From: Methylobacterium mesophilicum SR1.6/6
Lineage (GTDB): Bacteria > Pseudomonadota > Alphaproteobacteria > Rhizobiales > Beijerinckiaceae
DNA: 64,000 bases
Direction of reading: 5' to 3'
NCBI RefSeq assembly: GCF_000364445.2
Contig: NZ_CP043538.1
Span: 2,301,612-2,365,611, forward strand
Both the position numbers and the translations under genes were made by a program. Below the pieces are notes generated by a model. The model worked only from the letters and a program-made list of their open reading frames with translations, searched no databases and was not told the DNA's origin. Each line of letters begins with the position of its first letter. The stretch's first letter is position 1. Shown here one piece after another: positions 16,804-24,208 of this stretch.

Positions 16804-18065
16804 TCCCCGGACTGCCGAGTGCCAAGATCCTGGTGGTCGACGATGAGCCCGACCTCGAAGCCCTCATCACACAGAAATTCCGCCGTCAGATCCGCCAGAA
16901 CCTCGTGACGTTCGTCTTCGCGCATGACGGGCACGAGGCGCTGGAGCGCCTCGCCGAGCATCGTGACGTCGATCTGGTGGTGTCCGACATCAACATGCCG
17001 CGCATGGACGGGCTGACGCTGCTCGCCAAGCTCCAGGACCTTGCGGACAGGCCCTCGACCATCATCGTCTCGGCCTACGGCGACATGGCCAATATCCGCA
17101 CGGCGATGAACCGCGGCGCCTTCGACTTCCTGACGAAGCCCATCGACTTCGCCGATCTGGAGACCACCATCGAGCGGACCCTGCGGCACGTGGAGGCGCT
17201 GCGCGAGGGGCGGCGGCGGCAGACGCTGGCGGAGCGCGCGCACGCATCCCTCGCGCGCTACTTCTCGCCGAACCTTGCCGAGCAGCTGGCCGGCGACGCG
17301 TCGGGCCTCGAACTCGGCGGCCACCGGCGCGACGTGGCCTCCCTGTTCACTGACATCGCGGGCTTCACCAGCTTGGTCGAGAGTCTCGATCCGGCACTCC
17401 TGGCCGAGATCCTGAACGGCTATTTCGCCGAGATTACCGATCTGGTCTTCCTCCACGAGGGGACGGTCGCCAAGATCGTGGGCGACGCCATCCACGTCCT
17501 GTTCGGGGCGCCGGGTGACCAGCCGGACCATGCCGCCCGGGCCGTGGTCTGCGCCCTGGCCCTGGATCAGACCGCCGAGGCCTTTCGGGCGCGGTGGCGC
17601 GAGCGCGGGATCGAGATCGGCGCCACTCGGATCGGCGTCCATGCCGGGCCGGCGATCGTGGGGAATTTCGGCGGCGGCCGCTACTTCGACTACACGGCCT
17701 ACGGCGACACCATCAACACCGCGGCCCGCCTGGAGAACGCCAACAAGGCCTTCGGCACCCGCATCTGCGTGAGCGAGAGCGTGGTGATCCGTGCGGGAGA
17801 ATTCCGCGGCCGTCCCCTCGGCGATCTCCTCCTGCGCGGCAAGCAGGAGGCGCTGCGCGCGTTCGAGCCGCTGGCCGAGGCCTCTTACGACGACGACGCG
17901 CTGGGCCGCTACCGAGAGGCCTTCAACCGGCTCGAAGCGGGCGAAGCCGGCGCCCTTCCGGCCTTCGCCGGCCTCGTGGGCCTGCGTCCCGACGACGGCG
18001 TCGCGGCCTTCCACCTGAAGCGCCTCCTCAATGGATCGAGCGGGACGCGAATCGAAGTCCGCTGA
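16800..18065 (+). CDS. Response regulator with class III adenylyl cyclase output
   Basis: A 421-residue protein. Residues 1-125 form a receiver with Asp63 in [13 protein letters not shown] linker helix follows, then a class III nucleotide cyclase at about 170-360. Metal Asps are Asp185 ([12 protein letters not shown]) and Asp229 (KIVGDAIH). Substrate-selecting residues look like Lys225 and Thr299, the Lys/Thr pair of ATP-using cyclases. The transition-state pair Asn306/Arg310 is present in [10 protein letters not shown]. The enzyme therefore looks active and would convert ATP to cAMP under control of the upstream kinase. Start and stop overlaps make it part of the same operon. Confidence 0.9.
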   Translation: MIPGLPSAKILVVDDEPDLEALITQKFRRQIRQNLVTFVFAHDGHEALERLAEHRDVDLVVSDINMPRMDGLTLLAKLQDLADRPSTIIVSAYGDMANIRTAMNRGAFDFLTKPIDFADLETTIERTLRHVEALREGRRRQTLAERAHASLARYFSPNLAEQLAGDASGLELGGHRRDVASLFTDIAGFTSLVESLDPALLAEILNGYFAEITDLVFLHEGTVAKIVGDAIHVLFGAPGDQPDHAARAVVCALALDQTAEAFRARWRERGIEIGATRIGVHAGPAIVGNFGGGRYFDYTAYGDTINTAARLENANKAFGTRICVSESVVIRAGEFRGRPLGDLLLRGKQEALRAFEPLAEASYDDDALGRYREAFNRLEAGEAGALPAFAGLVGLRPDDGVAAFHLKRLLNGSSGTRIEVR

Positions 18066-18174
18066 GACCGGCTCGACCGCCTCGACCCGCAGGCCTCGAT
18101 GATCGAAAGATGGGAACCTCGGTTGGCGATCCCGGGCGGGGGCCCCGGCCGTCCCGCGGGCAGGAGACGAAGGC

Positions 18175-19161
18175 ATGAGGCGGCGCGACGTCATCGCCGG
18201 CCTGGGCGGCGCCGCCGCGTGGCCTGCCGCCGGCCGGGCGCAGGCCGGCGGGCAGCGTCGGCTCGGAATCCTGTTGGTCTACGGCGCGACGCACCCCGAC
18301 ACGCCGGTCATCGTCGAAACCTTGAAGGAGAGCCTGCGCCGGACCGGCTGGATCTGGGGCGAGAACCTCGCGGTCGACCTGCGCTTCGGCGACGGCGACG
18401 CGGATCGGATGCGCCGCGAGACGGACGCCATCCTCGCGGGAAAGCCGGACGTCGTCCTGGCACAAGGCGTCGTCGGCGCCACCGCGCTCCAGCAGGCGAC
18501 GAAAACCACGCCGATCGTGTTCATGATGCTGCAGGATCCGGTGGGTGCCGGCTTCGTCTCCAGCCTGGCACACCCGGGCGGCAACCTCACCGGCGTGACA
18601 AACTTCGACTTCACGCTGGTCGGGAAGTGGCTGCAGCTCCTGAAGGAACTCAGCCCGAGCGTCACCCGGGCGCTGGCCTTGATCAATCCGGACTATCCCG
18701 CGCGGCTGGCGGGCTACGCGGTCGAACTCGCCCGGATCGCCCCGGAGCTGGGTCTGGTCGCGCAAATTGCGGGCGTGCACGACGCCGCCGAGATCGAGCA
18801 GGCTGTGACGGCCTTCGCGCGGGAGCCCCATGGGGGGCTGATCGTGCTGCCCGACGCCGTCACGGGCGTCTACGGCGCCCAGATCATCGCCCTGGCGGCT
18901 TCCTGTCAGCTGCCGGCGGTCTACGCCTACGCGGCGCAGGTGCGCATGGGCGGGCTCGCCGCCTATACGACCAGCGTCGTGCAGGACGTCCAGCGGGCGG
19001 CCGGCTATCTCGACCGGATCCTGCGGGGCGCCGCGGCCGGCAATCTGCCCGTTCAGGCCAGCGACCGCTTCCTCACCGTGATCAACCTGCACACGGCCGC
19101 CGCACTGAAGCTCACGATCTCGCCCTCGCTGCTGGCCAAGGCTGACGAGCTGGTCGATTAG
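18175..19161 (+). CDS. ABC-type substrate-binding protein, PF04392 family (second paralogue)
   Basis: A 328-residue exported protein with a twin-arginine-like leader (MRRRDVIAGLGG, cleavage near GRAQA). Conserved stretches match the family and the paralogue at 13404: IVFMMLQDPVGAGFVSSLAH, PGGNLTGVT, and a C-terminal LLAKADELVD. It starts about 110 bases after the cyclase gene on the same strand. Again there is no permease or ATPase. Together with the first paralogue it brackets the kinase-cyclase relay, so the two may present different ligands to the same sensor. Confidence 0.85.
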   Translation: MRRRDVIAGLGGAAAWPAAGRAQAGGQRRLGILLVYGATHPDTPVIVETLKESLRRTGWIWGENLAVDLRFGDGDADRMRRETDAILAGKPDVVLAQGVVGATALQQATKTTPIVFMMLQDPVGAGFVSSLAHPGGNLTGVTNFDFTLVGKWLQLLKELSPSVTRALALINPDYPARLAGYAVELARIAPELGLVAQIAGVHDAAEIEQAVTAFAREPHGGLIVLPDAVTGVYGAQIIALAASCQLPAVYAYAAQVRMGGLAAYTTSVVQDVQRAAGYLDRILRGAAAGNLPVQASDRFLTVINLHTAAALKLTISPSLLAKADELVD

Positions 19162-19569
19162 CGCGCACCGTGGAGGCGGAGATCGGCGTGGCGTGGGGAA
19201 GGCATCACAGCAACGGTTTCAGGCCACGCCCCTCAGCAACGACCACAATTCAGGCCACCCGCGTGCCGTCGTGGGGATGTCATGCATCTCGGTCGGGGAA
19301 CGCTGATCCTTCGACCCCCGCCCAGTCATCCCGGGGCCGCGCAGCGGAACCCGGGATCCAGAGCCGCCGAGCGCCAAAGCTGTGAACCGTCAGCGGTTCT
19401 GGTTTCCGGGCTTGCCTTCGGCACGCCGGAATGACGAAGCGGGCGCGGGGAGAGCAGCGCAACCCGGCGAACGGTGTAAGCCCGTCTCATCCCGTGGAAG
19501 GCTGAGGCGCTGTCGCGTACTGTGACCGGGGCGTCGCGGCGAACGACGTCGCCGCGACCGGGGGTGACG
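19162..19569. other. Intergenic region with a MITE/REP-like palindromic repeat
   Basis: No gene is supported in these 408 bases, which separate convergent genes. The centre is occupied by the palindromic element at 19325-19435; the rest shows nothing recognisable. Confidence 0.6.
19325..19435. repeat. Imperfect palindromic repeat, MITE/REP-like (about 111 bp)
   Basis: The ends are inverted: GTCATCCCGG at the left and CCGGAATGAC at the right, with internal CCCGGGATCCAGA and GGTTTCCGGG arms. Elements beginning GTCAT-CCCGG and ending CCGGAATGAC are common dispersed repeats in high-GC alphaproteobacteria (general knowledge). Only this copy is apparent in the window. Confidence 0.55.
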
Positions 19570-20055
19570 TCAGCCGAGGGCCGGGAGACGGCCATCCGGC
19601 GAGTAGCGGTCGATGGCCGCGGGGAGATCGCGCGAGAGCCGCGTCAGCAGTTCCGTGCGGCTCAGGCCGGTCCGCTGCTCGAGGACGGCTAGGGTTTCGG
19701 GACCGATGGCGCGCTCCAGGTCGGTGGTGGGCATGTCACGGTTCGGCCCGTGATCGATCCAGGATTGCGCCGTCTCGGCGTGGCCGCCCTTCGTGAAGTG
19801 CTCGATCAGCTCGCCGAGACCGCCCGCGATCAGGCCTCCCACTCCGGCGCCGCCGGCACCGCCGAGCAGCCGCTCGAGGTTGGCCGGGATTGCCGGACCG
19901 GCACCCGGAGAGCCTGCCGGGACCTGCGGCACGGGAGAGCGGCCGGGCTCCTTGCCGTGGGAGCCGAGCCATTCGGCAATCTTGTCGCGGTTCTGGTAAC
20001 CGGCCACGGCCAGCAGACCCAGCAGCGCGGTCATCGAGGGGTATCCCTTGCTCAT
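19570..20055 (-). CDS. YidB/DUF937-like protein (161 aa)
   Basis: A 161-residue protein: an N-terminal helix (TALLGLLAVAGYQNRDKIAEW), a Pro/Gly-rich linker, a Gly-rich segment (LLGGAGGAGVGGLIAGGLGE) and a C-terminal part with ETAQSWIDHGPNR and LEQRTGLSRTELLTRLS. The latter pattern is typical of YidB-type (DUF937) proteins, which are of unclear function. GGGAAGGG precedes the start. It is the last gene of a minus-strand run of stress-type proteins. Confidence 0.75.
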   Translation of the reverse strand: MSKGYPSMTALLGLLAVAGYQNRDKIAEWLGSHGKEPGRSPVPQVPAGSPGAGPAIPANLERLLGGAGGAGVGGLIAGGLGELIEHFTKGGHAETAQSWIDHGPNRDMPTTDLERAIGPETLAVLEQRTGLSRTELLTRLSRDLPAAIDRYSPDGRLPALG

Positions 20056-20122
20056 CGTATGCCCTTCCCTGAACGGGCTCTCCGGCCCGAGGTGACGCAG
20101 CGGTCGACCGATCGCCGCTCCA

Positions 20123-21532
20123 TTACTCCGCCGCCGCGGAGATCTTTGCCGCCACCGCCTCGGCCGATGACGACGCGTCGTCGTGCCGACCGGTCGCGAT
20201 GGCGCGCTTGACCGTCGAGCGGGACGCGTCGATGGCGATGGACGCGGCCGACATGGTCCGGGCCTCGGTCGGGCGCTCCAGGGCGTGCTTGGCGATATCC
20301 CCGGCCAAGTCGTCGATCTCCCGCGCCAGGGCGTGCAGCCGGTCGCGGTCCTCCGTGTTCTGGGCCTCGTGCCGGATCGCCAGCAGGCGGTCGGTCGCCT
20401 CCTCGACGCGCTCCCGGCGCAGGCGGGACAGGCGCTGGCCGATCCACGCCAGGGCCGAGCCGATGCCGCCGCCCAGGAAGGCGAGCAGGTAGATCCAGGT
20501 CTCGTAGCGCTCGATGAAGCTCTGCTGCTCGCGCTCGAAATAGTCGACCGCCCCCGGATGGATCGGAAGCCGGGCGCTCGTCGCGCCGACCGTGCTGTCG
20601 TAGGCGGGCGCCACGACGTAGTCGGCCGCCGGCGTGACGTTCGCCATGCCGCTGCGCAGCTCGAACAGGTGCTGGGTCACGTCGGCCGCCACCGACCGCG
20701 GCAGGTTCGCGCGCGCCATCAGCCGGTAGGACGCTCCGACCGTCCGGACATCGGATTCCGGAACCTTGGGACTGCCGCCGAAGGTCTCGGCCGGCATGGT
20801 CACGGCCTGGAGCCGCGGCATGCGGGCGACGAACGCGTCGGCGTTCTCCATGTCGACGAACGATACCTTCCGGTTCCGGCTCGCCGCCTGGACGGTCTCG
20901 ATGATGCGCTGCGCCGTCGGCGCGGTCGGCGCGATCACCGAGATCACGGCGTCGACGCGCTTGCGGGCGAAGGCGGCGGCGAGGTCGGCCTCGGCCATCT
21001 CCACTAGGGCGACCTGGCGGAGCCCCAGCGGGGCCTCGGGATCGATCGTGACCAGCGTCAAACCGTAATGGCCGAGAAGCGCGCGGATCAGCGCCTCGTC
21101 GGCGTCCCGGTGCGCCAGAATCGCCAGACGCTTCCGGTCGAGATCGGGAAACCGATCGATCCCCGAGACCTCCGGCGCCGCGATGATCATCGCCTGATCA
21201 CGGAGGATGGCCAGCGTCAGCCCGTTGTCGGGTAAGTCCACGTCCGGCCGCACCACCGCGAGGTCGGCGCGGCCGTCGCGCAGGGCCTCGGCGCTGTCGC
21301 GCACGTCGTCGAAGGGCAGGATCCGCAGGCGGATCTCCTTGTGGCGCTTGGCCACGGCATCCGCGTAGGCCTGGATCAGGGCGGGCTCGGTCCCGTCGCG
21401 CGGCGCGACCGCGACCGTGAGCACCGTGGCGCGCGAGGCCCAGTAGGCCACCGCGGCGCCCGCGCCGAGCAGGATGGCGAGCGCCAGGAAGATGAACTCC
21501 CAGCGCAGGAGGAGCCCGGCGAAGGGCTTCAC
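20123..21532 (-). CDS. TAXI-family TRAP-type solute-binding protein, membrane anchored
   Basis: A 469-residue protein with an uncleaved N-terminal membrane segment (residues about 10-30). A periplasmic TAXI/NMT1-type binding domain follows (GRADLAVVRPDVDLP, LAILAHRDADEALIRALLGH, NVTPAADYVVAP). A second membrane segment lies at about 358-378 (IYLLAFLGGGIGSALAWIG), and the tail is a cytoplasmic coiled coil. Normal TAXI binding proteins are secreted and work with TRAP permeases; none is nearby. The added second membrane helix and cytoplasmic tail suggest a sensor or scaffold form. The GTG start is 33 bases after the tiny gene at 21566-21661. Confidence 0.8.
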   Translation of the reverse strand: MKPFAGLLLRWEFIFLALAILLGAGAAVAYWASRATVLTVAVAPRDGTEPALIQAYADAVAKRHKEIRLRILPFDDVRDSAEALRDGRADLAVVRPDVDLPDNGLTLAILRDQAMIIAAPEVSGIDRFPDLDRKRLAILAHRDADEALIRALLGHYGLTLVTIDPEAPLGLRQVALVEMAEADLAAAFARKRVDAVISVIAPTAPTAQRIIETVQAASRNRKVSFVDMENADAFVARMPRLQAVTMPAETFGGSPKVPESDVRTVGASYRLMARANLPRSVAADVTQHLFELRSGMANVTPAADYVVAPAYDSTVGATSARLPIHPGAVDYFEREQQSFIERYETWIYLLAFLGGGIGSALAWIGQRLSRLRRERVEEATDRLLAIRHEAQNTEDRDRLHALAREIDDLAGDIAKHALERPTEARTMSAASIAIDASRSTVKRAIATGRHDDASSSAEAVAAKISAAAE

Positions 21533-21565
21533 CGCGGCGATCTCGGAGCGCCGACGAGGCGGCGC

Positions 21566-21661
21566 TTACGGCCGGCCGGGCCCGCGCGCGCGGCCGTAGC
21601 GGCGGCCGACATAGGCGATGAGCTTCGGCACGATGTAGGCCGCAATAATTTTGCGCAGCAT
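21566..21661 (-). CDS. Tiny basic protein (31 aa)
   Basis: An ATG at 21661 with GAGGAG eight bases upstream encodes a 31-residue peptide: a short amphipathic or hydrophobic stretch (IIAAYIVPKLIAYVG) followed by an Arg/Gly-rich tail. It lies between CsbD-type genes and the TAXI protein gene on the same strand. The strong ribosome site is the main evidence that it is real. Confidence 0.5.
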   Translation of the reverse strand: MLRKIIAAYIVPKLIAYVGRRYGRARGPGRP

Positions 21662-21675
21662 GATTGTTTCTCCTC

Positions 21676-22059
21676 TCAGCGGGTGCGGCGGACCAGCCAA
21701 CCTGTCGCGAAGGCTAACGCGGCGAGGCCCATCAGGCTGCGCGTGCGGTTGCCATCGACCGAACGCATGGCCCGCCGGCCATAATCCGCGCCGCGACGCC
21801 CGACGCCGCGGACCAAGTGACGTCCGTCGTCGATCAGGTGGTCGGCGCGGTTCCGCGCCTCGTGAGCGAGATGGCGCCCGTCGTCGGCGAAGGTCTCGGC
21901 GCGGCCGCGGGCGCGGCCGTAGGCGTACTGCGCGCCACCGGCCACTTGATTCACCGCCCCGCGGACCTGGCGGGCCGGATCGCCGGTCAGGCCGCCCAGC
22001 GCGGTCTGCGCGCGACCCTTCAGGTGGCGGGACGCGCCGCGGATCTGGTCGCGGTTCAT
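21676..22059 (-). CDS. CsbD-type stress protein with C-terminal membrane anchor (127 aa)
   Basis: A 127-residue protein. The N-terminus (MNRDQIRGASRHLKGRAQTA) and LTGDPARQVRGAVNQVAG follow the CsbD repeat pattern. Charged helices come next, and the C-terminus is a short hydrophobic segment (SLMGLAALAFATGWLV) capped by Arg. CsbD-type proteins are induced in the general stress response; their molecular role is unknown. The ribosome site is CAGGAG before the ATG. It lies just upstream of the tiny 31-residue gene. Confidence 0.75.
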   Translation of the reverse strand: MNRDQIRGASRHLKGRAQTALGGLTGDPARQVRGAVNQVAGGAQYAYGRARGRAETFADDGRHLAHEARNRADHLIDDGRHLVRGVGRRGADYGRRAMRSVDGNRTRSLMGLAALAFATGWLVRRTR

Positions 22060-22104
22060 ACGGATCTCCTGCGTGATGATGCTCGGTTGAGAGGAAAGAG
22101 ACGG

Positions 22105-22135
22105 CTCCCGCGGCGGCGCGTGGATCGACGCCGCG
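22105..22135. terminator. GC-rich hairpin between two CsbD-type genes
   Basis: TCCCGCGGCG and CGCCGCGGGA form a 10-bp stem between the genes ending at 22144 and starting at 22059. In the minus direction a TCTCTTTCC stretch follows, so it may terminate or attenuate transcription. Confidence 0.45.
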
Positions 22136-22143
22136 GGAACACC

Positions 22144-22347
22144 TCAGTGCTTGCCGGTGATCTTGTCGGCGAGGTTTTTGGCGCCGTCCTTGACGTCGCC
22201 GACCGTCTTCTGCGCCTCGCCCTTCAGCTCCTGCGCCTTGCCCTCGGCCACGAGCTTGTCGTTGCCGGTCGCCTTGCCGGCCGCCTGCTTCACGTTGCCA
22301 ACCGCCTCGTTGGCCAGACCCTTGAGCTTGTCGGTGGTGCTGCTCAT
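22144..22347 (-). CDS. CsbD family stress protein (67 aa)
   Basis: A compact CsbD protein: KLKGLANEAVGNVKQAAGKA, then KLVAEGKAQELKGEAQKTVG and a Lys-rich end. The length is typical. The ATG at 22347 is chosen because AGGAGTG lies at the right distance; the GTG at 22356 is too close to it. The gene is separated from its neighbours by hairpins on both sides, so it may have its own transcript within the stress cluster. Confidence 0.85.
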   Translation of the reverse strand: MSSTTDKLKGLANEAVGNVKQAAGKATGNDKLVAEGKAQELKGEAQKTVGDVKDGAKNLADKITGKH

Positions 22348-22394
22348 CGTGTGCACTCCTGCTTCGCGTGAGACCGGATGCCCCGGCCGGTGGT

Positions 22395-22418
22395 GACCCC
22401 CGCCACCCGGCGGGGGTC
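22395..22418. terminator. Perfect 10-bp hairpin after the membrane-protein gene
   Basis: GACCCCCGCC (22395-22404) pairs with GGCGGGGGTC (22409-22418) around a 4-base loop. It lies 31 bases past the stop of the gene at 22449-23372. No T tract follows on either strand, so termination is uncertain. Confidence 0.45.
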
Positions 22419-22448
22419 GATGAACGGGTGTTGGAACGGTGAGGGCGC

Positions 22449-23372
22449 TCAGGCGCGCCGGGCCTCGTAGGCGCCGAGCAGGGTCGCGGGCTTCGGAGCG
22501 CCGAGGCGGCCGCCGAGGAAGGCTGCCAGGGCGCCCAGGACCAGCGCGAGCGCGGCATAGAACGCACCCTGGGTGGCGGCCGACTTGGCCGTCACGGCCG
22601 CGGCCTCGGCCTTCTGCTTGGCGGTGGCGACTGCCTGCTCGTACTGCTTCTGGTAGTCGTCGATCTGCGCCTTGGCTTGGTCGGGCGCGATGCCCTGGGC
22701 CTTGGCCAGTGCGTCGGCGGCGCGGGTCTTGGCCTGCTCCTTCTGGGCCGGGTCACCGGTGAGCACGGCGCGCACGGCCGCTACGGCCGCGTCGCGCGCC
22801 GCCTGCGGATCCTGGCCGGCGGCCTGCTCCCGCACCTTCTGCTCGATGCCGTCGAGCGGGTTCGAGATCTTCGAGAGCGACGGCGCTGCCGCCTGGGCCG
22901 CCGTCTGCACGGTGCCGCCCACGAGGTTGCCGGCCCCGCCCAGGGCGCCGGAGACGGTGCTCAAGGTCCCGCCGACCAGCCCGCTGGTGGCAGACGTCAG
23001 CAGGTACAGCACCACGAGGGTGGTCACCGCCCAGGACACCAGACCGTGCAGGGCGGCCGCGCCAGGCAGCGGCTTGCCCGAGAGCCGTCCGGCTATCAGG
23101 CCGCCGGCCAGCGAGGCGAGGATGCCCGAGGCCACGAACCAGATACCCGCGCCCATCGAGACGGTGGAGGCGGACGGGTTGTCGGCGGCGGTGGTGCCGA
23201 CCGAGGCGAGGCCGACCCCGACGCCGACGAGGTTGACGATGACCTGGGTCACGAGGGCTGTGACGGCGCCGGCGAAGATGGCGCCCCAGGACACCTCGTT
23301 GAGCAGCACGGCCCGCGTGTCGGCCTGGGCCGTTCCGGTCGCCAGGGGGGTGGTCGTCGTCTGGATGGTCAC
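22449..23372 (-). CDS. PhnA-like polytopic membrane protein (307 aa)
   Basis: A 307-residue protein with membrane segments near residues 30-55, 75-98 and 108-130 and one near the C-terminus (FYAALALVLGALAAFLGGRL). Between them is a long Ala/Lys/Gln-rich helical region (AQIDDYQKQYEQAVATAKQK). Proteins of this layout are often called PhnA-like in Methylobacterium without evidence for phosphonate metabolism. GGAGTG precedes the ATG. It sits within the CsbD cluster, consistent with an envelope-stress role that is inferred from context only. Confidence 0.65.
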   Translation of the reverse strand: MTIQTTTTPLATGTAQADTRAVLLNEVSWGAIFAGAVTALVTQVIVNLVGVGVGLASVGTTAADNPSASTVSMGAGIWFVASGILASLAGGLIAGRLSGKPLPGAAALHGLVSWAVTTLVVLYLLTSATSGLVGGTLSTVSGALGGAGNLVGGTVQTAAQAAAPSLSKISNPLDGIEQKVREQAAGQDPQAARDAAVAAVRAVLTGDPAQKEQAKTRAADALAKAQGIAPDQAKAQIDDYQKQYEQAVATAKQKAEAAAVTAKSAATQGAFYAALALVLGALAAFLGGRLGAPKPATLLGAYEARRA

Positions 23373-23432
23373 GCTGTCACTCCGGTTGGTAAATCGTTCG
23401 TGGTCGTGGATCTGTGGCGGCTCAGCCGCGGC

Positions 23433-23873
23433 TCAGTCGCGTTTGGCGCTGACGAGCAGGCCGAGGCCGAACCCGGCCAGGCCGGCGATGAGCAGAGAGG
23501 CGAGCGGGTATTCGGCGACCTGATGGCTGACCTCGCGGGTGCCACGGCGCAGGTAGTGCCCACCCCGCTCGTAGGCGTCCTCGGCGTAGTCGTAGGCTTC
23601 ATCCGCGGCTCGGCGGACGGAACGCTCGGCACGCACGTATCGGTCCTCGATATCGCCAGATCCGATGACGTCGCCCGCGGCGTCGCGGATTCTGTCGCCG
23701 GTGTCACGCACGGTGTCCTTGGCCCGCCCGTAGAGGTTCTCGGCCTGTCCAGCGGCCTCGCGGGCACGGCCTTCCAGCGAATCCCGCTTCGAGCCGGTCA
23801 GGTCACCGACCGCACCCTGCACCTTGCCGCCGAGTTCCCGGGCCGCGCCCGTGATCCGATCGGTGTCCACCAT
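23433..23873 (-). CDS. CsbD/DUF883-like stress protein with membrane anchor (146 aa)
   Basis: The first about 60 residues carry a CsbD-type pattern (DRITGAARELGGKVQGAVGD, SLEGRAREAAGQAENLYG). The second half is a charged helix followed by a C-terminal membrane segment (ASLLIAGLAGFGLGLLVS), as in ElaB/YqjD (DUF883) proteins that tether to the inner membrane. The ATG is preceded by AGAGGAG. It is one of four CsbD-type proteins encoded within 2.5 kb. Confidence 0.75.
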   Translation of the reverse strand: MVDTDRITGAARELGGKVQGAVGDLTGSKRDSLEGRAREAAGQAENLYGRAKDTVRDTGDRIRDAAGDVIGSGDIEDRYVRAERSVRRAADEAYDYAEDAYERGGHYLRRGTREVSHQVAEYPLASLLIAGLAGFGLGLLVSAKRD

Positions 23874-23939
23874 GTCGTACTCCTCTGATGTGTTGTGGGA
23901 CGTGTGTGGCGCCGCGCCGCGAGGCGCCGCAGGTTTCGG

Positions 23940-24113
23940 TCAGCCGCGCTTGCGGCCGCCGGGCTCGGTCTCAGCGGGTTGCGACGGACCGGAAGCGCGC
24001 TTCTGGCGCTTGCCCTCGGCCTCCGCCCGGACATCGCCGGTAAGCTTCCCGATGGCTTCCTTGATCGATCCCTTGCGGCGATCGACGGAAGTTGAAGATT
24101 TGTCGTCGGTCAC
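23940..24113 (-). CDS. CsbD-like small protein (57 aa)
   Basis: A GTG at 24113 with GACGAGG upstream gives a 57-residue protein with a CsbD core (KGSIKEAIGKLTGDVRAEAE) and a basic, Pro-rich tail. The upstream ATG at 24170 lacks a ribosome site. It is the first gene of the CsbD run and lies 95 bases beyond the stop of the PAS-LuxR regulator on the same strand. Confidence 0.65.
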   Translation of the reverse strand: MTDDKSSTSVDRRKGSIKEAIGKLTGDVRAEAEGKRQKRASGPSQPAETEPGGRKRG

Positions 24114-24208
24114 GGGCGCCTCGTCGTTTCTGAGAAAACCCTCACTGACCGGAAGATGTGCGCTGAGCATGCGCTATCAATGGTTCATATATACCGGTAC
24201 GTTGATCT

